Source: Magnolia sinica
Taxonomy: Eukaryota; Streptophyta; Magnoliopsida; Magnoliales; Magnoliaceae
Length of the DNA stretch: 64,000 nucleotides
NCBI RefSeq assembly: GCF_029962835.1
Contig: NC_080577.1
Span: 26,642,501-26,706,500 of the forward strand
Reading direction: 5' to 3'
Below the pieces are notes generated by a model. It ran no database searches. It was not told the DNA's origin and saw only the letters and a program-made list of their open reading frames with translations. This document shows positions 1-9,381 of this stretch, piece after piece; positions within the stretch are counted from its first letter, which is position 1; the number at the start of each line of letters is the position of its first letter. Made by a program: the position numbers and the translations under genes.

Positions 1-1729
1 CTTCGCACGCTGGTTGCGCGCAGGAACTAGTAGTTGGCTTGCATGGAGACCAAGAATTGTACCGCGATTTGCATTTTGGGTCCGATCAAAACATCTGGGA
101 AGGTTTTCCTTGATGAAGCACATCAGTTGGACGTTTCTGATCATCCTCCAACCAGTCGATTGTCTGGTCCCATTACCTGGCATTCAATCAGTCAGCCAGT
201 CTCTGTTTTATTTATTTACTTATTTTTTTTTGAATGGCAGGATGGTTCTCAACTCTCATTGCCGCAGATCTGTTTTCTCTGAGCGGTCCAAGATCATCAT
301 TCGTTGATATTTGGCCCACCGTTTCTGCAATCAGATCACGTTGCACCTTGCGAGCGCAATGTTCGGGGACCTGCGAACATGAATGCCGGAGCGTGGGCGT
401 GGTTAACGCAGGGAAGGTGCAGCGGAACCGACTCCCTGTTTTCCTTAATTCCTTTCCGGTTTTTCTTGGGTGGGATCGGAACCTTTATTCTTTGACTTCG
501 AACGGTCAAGATCAATTCTAAGAAGTCTTATGTGGGTTTGCTACGCGGAACGAGTCGGGCAGTGTTGGTTTCTTGGTGTCTTTGCAGTAGGATTTCGCTA
601 TGGAGGTATAGTTGATCGGATGGGGTGTGATATATCGAGGATTAGGTCTGATTCTCCACCATATTAAGATGGACGGTTCAGATCCCTTTTCATATGGCTG
701 AAGTGGGGCCCAGTTTGGTTCCATCATCGGTCGTCCGTTTGCAGTCCGGCTTCTTGTGTCCAACCTCCGTACACGTGACTGCCTGGGATCTCGTGTAGAG
801 AACTAGGATTCGGTATTTTTGGCGTTCTGATCGCAATGAACGGTTTGGATCATCCATAAGGATGATGATGGTGGGCCACAGCTCATCACAGCGGTCGGTT
901 TCCTTGGCGGAAATGAGGGAGGGGAGAGAGACTCCCTCTCAAATTCAAATTCCGTCGGGTCAAACCATGTTTGATCCGACTTCAATTCGGTGCACAGCGG
1001 GTGCACCACTGTGGTGCATGTACAGAAATCGTGCGGGCCCACAGTGCTATCTGCATGAGAAATCTACACCGTCCATTCGTTTTCCCATCTAATTTGAGGA
1101 GTTGATGTCAAAGTTGAAGTATATCCAACGATTAGGTGGCCCCAAAATCGATGGTTAATGGATGATCTGTCCATTGAGTCATTTCTACCATGATATAAGG
1201 GTTGAAATTTGACGTGTATGATTAATTTAGGATAATTAGGCATGATATAAGGTTTTCTATTAAATGGATAGAGGGAGCTATGTGATCTAGAATTTAGTGA
1301 ATAAGTCAATGGCATTTTCGTAATTATTGTTAATCTAAGCGTTTTGCGAAATCTAACGGTTCTACTTGGTTGGGGACATGTTTCTAAGTAATTCTTATTA
1401 AAGAACTTATGTCCAAATCCTTATGAATGAAGGATCATACATTGATTTAGTTCAAGGGAATGTACCAGTATTAATCCACTTGATTAACGGTCGGATGACC
1501 TGATTTATAGATGGCAGCTATTCTCAAGGGTTAGATTCGTTAATTTAATTAAGGGAGGTACACAAGTCAAGTCTCATGATGGATAATCTAGTCTTTAAAA
1601 TCAACAGTTAGATGACTTGATTTATGAATGGATATCATTTCCAATGGTTAGATTCGTGTCAGGGGATAGATGTAAGGTTAGGGTAGTTAGAGATTTGTAT
1701 CCTACACTTGTACATATACGTTAATTTCT
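1..1729. other. Unclassified non-coding sequence
   Basis: I recognise no gene here. Open frames are short and overlapping, with no family motifs. From about 840 to 1,060 it carries the words TGGTGGGCC and GCGGGCCCACAG, like the GTGGGCCCAC repeats found elsewhere in the window. From about 1,070 to 1,729 it is AT-richer and reads like decayed repeat, possibly the end of an LTR, because a sequence ending in GGGCGTTACA lies just where recognisable pol begins. No matching second copy is visible, so this is a guess. Confidence 0.3.
1002..1018. repeat. Perfect 8-bp inverted repeat
   Basis: TGCACCAC and GTGGTGCA face each other across a single T. It is too short to assign a role and could be a protein-binding palindrome or chance. 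Confidence 0.5.
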
Positions 1730-2672
1730 TGGTAATGCTTGAGAACTTTCAATACTTGGGTATTGAAATGTTCGGGGCGTTACAAAGGAAACCGACGAGG
1801 TGTACACCGTGGTAGTAAAGGGCGAGGAATCAAAGTCCTTAAACATTCCTCCAAGTTTAAAGCCATTGTTGAACGAATTCAAAGAAATCTGGCCTGAAGA
1901 GTTACCCGATGGATTTCCTCCCATGCAGGACATCCAATATTACATAGACAGCATCCTTGAGGCTAGCTTGCCGAACCACCCTCACTATCAGATGAGTCCA
2001 AAAGAGTGTGAGATATTTTGGGAGCAGGTGGGGGAATTGATCCGTAAGGTCTTCTGAGAGAGAGCATGAGCCCATGTGTCATGCCAACGTTGTTAATACC
2101 TAAGAAAGATGAGAGTTGGCGCATGTGTGTTGACAGCCAGACAATTATCAAGATTATCATTAAATATTGGTTCCCAATACCGCGGTTAGACGACATGCTC
2201 GATATGCTAGAAGGTGCCAACGTGTTCTCTAAACTATATCTGAGAAGTGGGTACTATCAGATTCATATCCGGCTAGGTAATGAGTAGAAAACGATATTCA
2301 AAATCAAAGAATGGTTATATGAGTGGTTGGTCATGCCCTTCGGTCTATCGAATGTACCGAGCACTTTTATGCGTGTGATGAATCAAGTATTGAAGCCATT
2401 CATTAGCCGGTTTATGGTAGTATATTTTGATAACATCCTGATATATAGCCAGGATGAGACGGAGCACATGAAACATCTCAGTCAGGTGCTAAAGGTCCTA
2501 ACAGTTAACAAGTTATACCTAAACTTGAAGAAGTGCAGTTTTTTTAATGGGCAGCCTGTTGTTCTTATGATTTGTTATGACATCCACGGGTATCTGTGTG
2601 CATGATGAAAATGTGCAAGCCATTAAGGAATGACTAATCTCAATGAACATTCATGAAGTGGGCATCTGTGTT
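1730..2672 (+). pseudogene. Ty3/gypsy pol fossil (reverse transcriptase part)
   Basis: Translation gives the linker before RT (PEELPDGFPPMQDIQ, HYQMSPKE) followed by RT blocks [38 protein letters not shown] and the active-site region [11 protein letters not shown]. This wording is typical of plant chromovirus-type Ty3/gypsy elements. Only the RT end of pol is present. It is broken by several interruptions and is joined at its right edge to the 3' interior end of a different element. It is an old fossil with no visible LTR pair of its own. The gypsy fragment at 46.3-48.7 kb looks like the same broad lineage but is not simply its other half, because the order of the parts is wrong for that. Confidence 0.8.
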
Positions 2673-2874
2673 CTAGATTACTCGTGGAAGAGACGTCCTG
2701 GAAGCAAGAGACTGAGATTCCCGAGTGTTATCCTCGTCTCCTTGTTGTTTGATTGCACTTGTATGTTATATTTCTGATTTTTCATAGTGAAACAATTTCC
2801 CCTCTTTTATGAGTTATGTCTATTTGTGACATTAGTAAATTTTGAGGATGAAATTTTTATTAGGAAGGGAGAGC
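2673..2874 (+). pseudogene. 3' interior end of element D (chromodomain tail and polypurine tract)
   Basis: This stretch matches 40,722-40,927 closely. In both places it codes a tail like EETSWKQETEI, which resembles the end of a chromodomain in Tekay/Del-type chromoviruses. An AT-rich trailer and a purine-rich tract (AGGAAGGGAGAG) follow, immediately before an LTR. It is therefore the 3' end of a D interior whose 5' part is missing here, replaced by an unrelated gypsy fragment. Confidence 0.7.
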
Positions 2875-3208
2875 TGTAAGGCCCGTATCTTAGACCGTAC
2901 TGTTTCGTAGGCTTCCGTAGTACACCTGGTCGAATTCTGGCAACCCTCAACCTATGTCCGACATTTGCACGCGATCTTAAGCTGAGTCCTGCAAACCGGA
3001 ATCAACTCGACCCAAAACTTGTACCCCATTGACCGTGTCATCGCCGCAGTTCCAACGCCACGTCTCGCGCGCCGATGCGTTACCCAGGCTAGGAGATGTG
3101 GACCCACGTTCATTCTGAAGAAACGCTGCGTGTTATGAATTTTAAGAAAATCTCTACGATCCGTCACATTAATCAAGTCAAGTACATCATCCATACCCCA
3201 TGCCACCT
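2875..3208 (+). repeat. Element D, first LTR, left part
   Basis: It starts with TGTAAGG right after the purine tract and matches the first about 330 bp of the LTR at 40,928. It is cut at 3,208 by Athila element C and resumes at 34,833. By eye, this part differs from its partner at roughly one base in seven, so it is old. Confidence 0.85.
3204..3208. repeat. Target site duplication of element C, left copy
   Basis: CACCT lies immediately before the TG of the element C LTR and is repeated exactly at 34,828-34,832, just after its terminal CA. Confidence 0.9.
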
Positions 3209-3793
3209 TGTTGAGGGTCAAATATTGCATATCAGACCCATTTATTGCATAGATTTACACGCATGATACTGCTTAATGGCCTGATTAATCGTGTTTATAA
3301 TGCAGAGTGTATGTACGAGCCTGGACCGAAATGGGTGCTTAAAGCATGGACTTAACGCTCTGATGACACCAAAGCGTGGGACGGACTCCAGAGACCCAAG
3401 ATCAACAGAATTACACATCAGGGACCCAAGAAAATCAAGGAATTGAAGCTCAAGTGGCCTGAAAAGTGTCCAGAATGCAAGATCATAGGGTTCCCACCAT
3501 CTGATCAGTTCGAAACTTCATACGTGGCCTGAGGACCATAAATAAACCGTACACGTAAAATTTCAGCTCTTGGATCACTGTGGAAGTGGCCCAACGGACA
3601 GATCAGCCCCTTTAATCATTATGTGGGCCCCGCCTGATATCTGGATATACTCCAATTTTGGCCTCAACGCCTCAAACTACATGTCAAAACAGATGGATGG
3701 AGCAGATTTCTTACAAACATCACCATGGGACCCACACATGCAGTGCACGTGCAAGGTGCACAAGTGCACCGGACGAACATAAAAAAAATAATA

Positions 3794-3819
3794 AGTCGGT
3801 CAGCAGGCGCTGACCGACT
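3794..3819. repeat. 11-bp inverted repeat in the element C LTR
   Basis: Arms AGTCGGTCAGC and GCTGACCGACT enclose AGGC. The equivalent place in the A/B LTRs has a different but equally perfect inverted repeat (5,687-5,709), suggesting that the pairing rather than the sequence is kept. Confidence 0.75.
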
Positions 3820-4813
3820 CAAACTCAAATTTCTTCAATTACGCAACAGCGTAACGCTGCCGACCGCCGGTTCCTCTCTGTGGGGCCCATTCATCATCCA
3901 AATCGTCAATCTGGACCGTCCATTATGTACAGAGGAGGGTTATTAACCTCACCTAGGTGGAATTTTTCTAGGAAGCAGCATACAGCGGATTTTGACCGTC
4001 GAAACTCAGGTTGAACGGTGATATGAAAAATCAGGTGGGCCGCTTCAGCGTCGATCCAAAACCGACCATATCCGAACGGTTTTGTGAGTAGAATACAGTG
4101 GACGTCGTGGATTCCTCGAATCAGCAGTGAAGTGGGCCCCACCAACAGTACAGCGCTCGGACGTGCGCGCCTCTGTTCACGCGATCCGGGAAATTCGGAA
4201 TTTTCGGCCGATTGTGGGCCACTGTCTGTGATCGGATTGGTGATCCAAACCGTCCAGATGATGCCCAAGCCAGGATTGACGCTAGCCATGGAGAAATTTT
4301 CACTCCAAGGACGATTACGGTCGTGCAATCACATTCCAAACGCAAGTCGGTTTGCGTTTCCACGAACGCGATTTGAGTAGCTGGCTGTGTAAACCGTCCG
4401 GGTTCCGGCCACGAATGGGACTCTCTTCATACCTCGAAGAAAAAAAAGAGAATCGGAAGAAGGTCAGGGAGGTTTTTTTGGGGAGAAAAAGGATTGAAAG
4501 GGGGGAGTGCACGGCTGGGAAGAGTTTTGGGTGGAGTTCTGTTTGAGCAAGGTTGCTGGACCGTGGGACTGGCAGCAAGAGAGAGAGAGAGAGAGAAAGA
4601 AGAAGTGTTCGTGCTGGACATCGGCAGAGGATTGGAACGTGGCTGGCACGTGAGAGAGGTTGTGCGGCTGATTGGAGGAAGGACGGAAGAAAAGAAGACA
4701 GAGAGAGAAGATGAGAGAGAAAAGATAAGAAATTTTTCTTTATTTTTCTTCTCTTTTTCATTTTGTTTTTTCTTTCTATTTGTTTTGGGTTTAGGCCAAT
4801 CATGAGTGGCTAA

Positions 4814-4837
4814 ACCTCTTAGCTAGGGCTAAGAGGT
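4814..4837. repeat. 10-bp stem-loop in the element C LTR (also 34,151-34,174)
   Basis: Arms ACCTCTTAGC and GCTAAGAGGT enclose TAGG. The motif recurs in every LTR of both Athila subfamilies here (near 6,479, 15,887 and 24,199), downstream of the TATA-like box, so it would lie in the transcript. In the other copies the stem is kept mostly through G-U pairs, with one mismatch in the A/B form. Confidence 0.75.
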
Positions 4838-5099
4838 GAAGCTTGTAGTGAGATGGGGGATTTTATTCATTGCCTTTAATTTGATTTTAATTCATGAACT
4901 GAATTTGATTTTCGTTTAATTAAAGGAATACTTTCAGTTTTTAATGGTTTGTTGTGAGTGAAATTACAATAGATCTGCATGGCTTTGAGTATTTCCTTCC
5001 CTTTTTATGTTTATGAAGTCGGGAAGCCTGTTGTTCACCATCGTCTCCGGCATGGTTGGATGATCGTACCCTTCCTAACTTTCGCGTACTTTTGGTTGG

Positions 5100-5104
5100 T
5101 TGGT
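5100..5104. repeat. Target site duplication of the A/B complex, left copy
   Basis: TTGGT precedes the TG of the inner 5' LTR and recurs at 24,835-24,839, right after the terminal CA of the last LTR remnant. Element C LTR sequence continues directly from there. Confidence 0.9.
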
Positions 5105-5686
5105 TGTTGAGGGTCAAATATTGCATATCGGACCCATTTATTGCATGAATTTACAAGCATGATGCCGTTTAATAGCCGATTTAATTGTATTTGTGATGCA
5201 GAGTGTATTTACAAGCATGAATAAAAAGGGTGCTTAAACCATGGATTTGACGCTCCGATGACACCCAAGGCAAGGGACGGACTCCGGGACCAAGATCGAT
5301 GGAATTACACACTAGGGATCCGAGGAAATCAAGTTATTCACGTTAAAGAGGCCCGAAAATGGTGAAAAATGCAAGATCATATAGTTCTCGCCATCCTGAT
5401 TGGCTCAAAACTTCATACATGGCCCGAGGGCCATAAATTAACCGTACATATCAAATTACAGCCCTTGGATCACTATGGAAGTGCCCCAACAGACAGATCA
5501 GCCCATAAACCGTTGATTCGGGCCCACCTGATATCTGGAACTGTCTCAACTTTGGTCTCAGCGGTTTAAATTAGATGAGGAAACAAATGGATGGATCGGA
5601 TCTTGCATATACATTACAGTGGGCCCCGTATAACCAAAGTGTGTACATGAGGTACACATGTGCCGAGCCGCACCGTACCGTGTATA

Positions 5687-5709
5687 ACGGGTCAGCGCGG
5701 CTGACCCGT
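5687..5709. repeat. 10-bp inverted repeat in the A/B LTR
   Basis: Arms ACGGGTCAGC and GCTGACCCGT enclose GCG. The same repeat is present in the second LTR near 15,095. It corresponds in position to the inverted repeat at 3,794-3,819 in element C, with coordinated differences in both arms. Confidence 0.75.
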
Positions 5710-6331
5710 ATCTTCTTCATTAAAATGGCACTTGCCGCATTAAAGCTGTATAACGGACGGAAACTGTCCGTTTTTGCGGACGCAAGTGGGCCCCACCCAT
5801 GGCCTGTACGGATAATCCAATCCGTCCATCGTGTAGAGGGCCACGAATTCATCGAACCCATGCTGAGCTTTTGGACCCATGCAATCACACGTGCGCGATA
5901 CAGAGGCCATAAGTGGACTGCCCTGCAACGTTCAAATTGATGTTTGGATGATTTCTTCTCTGATTCTTAGTCAATAAACATGAAAAACCATCCATTTCTT
6001 ACCGAAATTTCGAGGGCAATCTAATGGACGGGATGGATTTCCTTGAAAACACCTCTGTGGAGCCCACCAATCACGTCAGCGTCGGACGTGCAAAAGGCTA
6101 CGCACGTCCGCAAAATCTGATTTTCTAGGCAGTTGCGGCCCACCATCTTTGATCATATGGTAGATCTGAACCATCCATCGTGTAGGCCAGCCAAAACACT
6201 TCCAAGAGACGCTGATTTTACAGAAATAATGTAAGGAACGCGAGAGTTATGAAGCCCTAAACTTGGCTGCGAAAAGGCTTTCGCTACGCGTACGATAGCT
6301 TCCCAAATCCGATTTCCACCACTCCAAAAGA

Positions 6332-6338
6332 TATAAAA
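6332..6338 (+). promoter_or_regulatory. TATA-like box in the A/B LTR
   Basis: TATAAAA lies in a short AT-rich interval after a GC-richer block, about 60 bp before a (GA)n tract. It is present in all three A/B LTRs. This is the likely retroelement promoter, by position only. Confidence 0.5.
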
Positions 6339-7127
6339 AGAGTTCCAAACGTGGAGAAGGGGGTATGCTTGAATAGGGGACGTCAGATAGAGAGAGAGAG
6401 GCGGAGAGAGAAGTGTTTGGAATTTTTATGTATTTTTTCTTTATTTTTCTTCTTTTTCCTATGATTATGTTAGGCTAAATCCCTTAGCTAGGGCTAAGAG
6501 GTGAAGCTTGTGGTGTGATGGGAGCTTCTACAGGTTTGATTGAACTGAACTGATTGACTTTGTTTGATTTAAGAAATTCTTTTAGTCATTAATGATTTGT
6601 TGTGATTTAAATTACAGTAGATCTGTGATGGCTTGAATAATTCCTTTCCTTTTATTTTGATGTTCAGAAACCCTGTTGTTCGCCATCGTCTCATAGACAT
6701 GGGTGGATGATGGGATCCTTCCTAGCACTCATACATCTTTTGATTGGTTATGGATTGGTCTAAGTTCTGTTGTTTACCTTGTCTCTTAGGCATGGATTTG
6801 TGATGGAATCATACCTAATTCTTATACCTTTCATCTCTTGAAACTATATCAAGTAAGTTCAGTATAATATCCATGAAGCAGGTATAAGATCTCCCTGATC
6901 TCTACAAGTGGATCCTCTGAATCCCTAGTTCACTTTCTCTGAATTCTTTAAGTTTAAATTAATATTTCACCATATTCCTCAAATCACAATTGGTTTAAAT
7001 TTCATCTTAGCCTAGTTCTAGATCTGGTTATTTTCAGATAACGTACTTTCAGTCCCTGTGGATTCGACCTCGGTCTTACCGAGTTTATTACTACATCACA
7101 ACCCCGCACTTGGGGAGTGAACAAGTT

Positions 7128-7147
7128 TTTGGCGCCGTTGCCGGGGA
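7128..7147 (+). promoter_or_regulatory. Primer-binding site of interior A (tRNA-Asp type)
   Basis: TGGCGCCGTTGCCGGGGA begins a few bases after the LTR end. This is the form that plant Athila elements are known to use, pairing with the 3' end of tRNA-Asp. Interior B has the same site at about 16,533. Confidence 0.85.
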
Positions 7148-7149
7148 CT

Positions 7150-7800
7150 GACGGTTAGTTTCCTGAAGATAACTGGTTTTAGGATTAGGACTTTTCTTAT
7201 TTTTATGATTTATTTTATAATTTTCTTATTCCATGTTTTCCTTTAATTTTTAGAAATCTTCTATTTAAATAACTTTCTATTTTTAGATAGTTTTCCTTTT
7301 TTAGAAACTAACCCAACTTTCTTATTTTGTAGGATTCTGAGATAGGTTTCTAAATTGGTAATTTCTCTCTTCCTTACTATTTCTAGATTAGGATTCCTTT
7401 TTAATGAGTTTCTAATTCTAACTTTTTTAGAAATCTAATTTTGTTTCCTATTTTATTTTTAGAAAATTTCTATTTTAAGACTTTCTGTTTAGAAACTAAC
7501 TTTTTGTTTTGTAGGCTTATTAGAAATTTCTAAATTTGGTACGCTCTTTCTAAATTGCTACTTTCTAATTTAGGAATTCTTCCTTGTTTCTTTTTATTTC
7601 TATATTTCTCTTCTTAGGAATTTTATAGGCTTGCCATTCTTAGAAACTAACTTGTTTTGTTCTATTTTGCAGGTTTCAATTTAGGGACTCCAAATTGGTA
7701 ACTTCCTTCCAACCCTCTTTCTTTGTTTAGATTTTTATTTCCCTTCTTAGGATTAGGTTTAGAATTTGATTGAGGGCTGCGAGTGATTCATGCCCAAGTG
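7150..7800 (+). other. Athila leader with three exon-like modules
   Basis: A T-rich untranslated leader lies between the primer site and gag. Three times it shows the order ACTAAC, a T-rich run, an AG, a 24-25-nt segment ending in AATTG or ATTTG, then GTA or GT. The short segments are 7,333-7,357, 7,515-7,538 and 7,673-7,697. Interior B repeats them almost exactly, and the older element C keeps the architecture (25,339-25,363, 25,620-25,646 and a shorter third at 25,853-25,863). This resembles a chain of micro-exons; splicing itself is inferred. Confidence 0.6.
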
Positions 7801-7899
7801 GGCTCGTGACAACACTCGACGTCTCTTGACTGAAGGAATTAGTTGAGGGGTTAACTGTTCATCGTAGGACTAGACACCGCTCGAAATCCCCCGAGTTAA

Positions 7900-9360
7900 T
7901 GGAGGATATGGCTGGAAATCAACCTCTTCTACCCCAACCTAGGGTAGAAGATCTCCGATGAGAATGAGGTGCATCAAGCACCCCGCCTCGTACCTTACGA
8001 GATTACTTACAACCGGCGGGGGTGGCCCTCATGCATAGTTTTTCTTGAGAATGCAGGACACATGGATATCAAGCCAGGGGTGATCCAACTCCTCCCTAAA
8101 TTTCATGGGCTTGAGTCAGAGAATCTTTACTTACATTTAAAAGAATTTGACGAGATCATAGCTACCTTATACTTTCTTAACGTATCTGATGACACGGTCA
8201 GGTTGAAACTCTTTCCCTTTTCTTTGAAAGAGAAAGCCAAGACGTGGTTACATTCACTACGTCCTCGATCAATTGGCAGATGGAATGACATGACAAGGGA
8301 GTTCATTAAGAAGTTTTTCCCATACCATAAGACGAACACCCTAAGAAAGTCGATCATGAACTTCGCCCAAAGGGAAGATGAAACATTCTTCCAATGTTGG
8401 GAGCGGTTCAAGGATCTTGTCGATTCATGCCCACAACATGGTTTTGAAACATGGCGCATTACACACTTTTTCTATGATGGACTGACATCTCCCATGCGCC
8501 AATTAGTCGAGACGATGTGTAATGGAGAGTTTATGAATAAAGGAGTTGATGAAGTGTGGGATTACTTTGATAAACTTGCTGAGAACACACAAACATGGGA
8601 TATCTCTCCTAGACCTAGTACTGCGTCTAGGCCGACTCACTCCAAGGAAAGGGGTGGAATGTATCTCCTGAGAGAAGACGATAATATTAATGCTAAGGTA
8701 GCTAATCTCACTAAAAAACTCGAGGCCATGGAATATAAGAAGGATAAGGCTAAGGAAATTGTTTGTAACATCTGTGGTTGCAACATTCATACTACTGAAA
8801 ACTGTCTAACTATCTCTACCTTTCAAGAGGTATTAAATGAGCAATCCAATGCTGTAAGCAATTACCAAAGACCTCTCAGTGGGCCCACCTTTAACACATA
8901 CAATCCTGGCTGGAGAAATCATCCCAACTTTAGTTAGAGGAATGGACAAACCGCTACACCTCAAGGTTACCTAAATCAAAATCCAACTCAAGAGAAACCT
9001 CAAGAGGATTCGGTTCTGAAACATTTTCAAAAGCAAGAGCTTTTCAATCAGGGTATGCTACAGGCCTTCCAAGACCTAACAAAAGCAATACAATGACTTA
9101 AGGCTGAAAATACGATTGGGAACAAGGGGAGCTTCCTAGCTCAACCTCTTCCCAATCCTAAACCGCAATATGAAGTTAGCGACCCAAGCTTTTCAAATCA
9201 GATGGAGCAAGCTAAATCCATCACCACTCTTAGGAGTGGAAAGATCATTAACAAAACCATTCCGGTTAGGGCTGAAAAGCCTAAGGACCCGGAAGTGGAT
9301 AAAGAAGATGGATCTAGCCATACCCCACTAGAGTTAGAACCGGAACCTTAAGGAAAGCCG
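7900..9360 (+). pseudogene. Athila gag fossil (interior A)
   Basis: The product would form the inner particle of the retroelement. Visible blocks are DIKPGVIQLLPKFHGLESEN, LKLFPFSLKEKAKTWL and FFQCWERFKDLVDSCPQHG, then a CX2CX4HX4C zinc knuckle (CNICGCNIHTTENC) near 8,764-8,806. The C-terminal part is charged and proline-rich. The start most likely lies near 7,908 (ATGGCTGGAAATC). It is broken. It is nearly the same as interior B and clearly older-looking in C. Confidence 0.85.
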
Positions 9361-9381
9361 GTTGCTCCATTTCCCCAACGG

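Larger units (their letters stand above)
3209..5104 (+). repeat. Element C 5' LTR, left part
   Basis: It begins TGTTGAGGGTCAAATATTGC and matches 32,607-34,440 of the 3' LTR. The 4,310-5,040 stretch is nearly identical to its partner. It contains a (GA)-rich tract near 4,575-4,720, a T-rich tract near 4,730-4,790 and two strong inverted repeats. It stops at the TTGGT target site of the inner complex. Confidence 0.9.
5105..7123 (+). repeat. A/B complex, first LTR
   Basis: A 2,019-bp LTR from TGTTGAGGG to GAGTGAACA, followed directly by the primer-binding region. It shares its ends and several internal blocks with the element C LTR but differs through the middle, so it belongs to a sister subfamily. 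A (GA)n tract lies near 6,391-6,415. Confidence 0.92.

Noticed and set aside
14-763. Several overlapping frames of 60-97 codons at the left edge
   Set aside because: No motifs, no mutual consistency, and codon content unlike a gene. They may be chance or decayed repeat.
4315-4805. Long open frames on both strands (also 33,687-34,142)
   Set aside because: They lie in the GA/CT-rich part of the Athila LTR. Low-complexity composition keeps several frames open at once, and the sequence is duplicated LTR.
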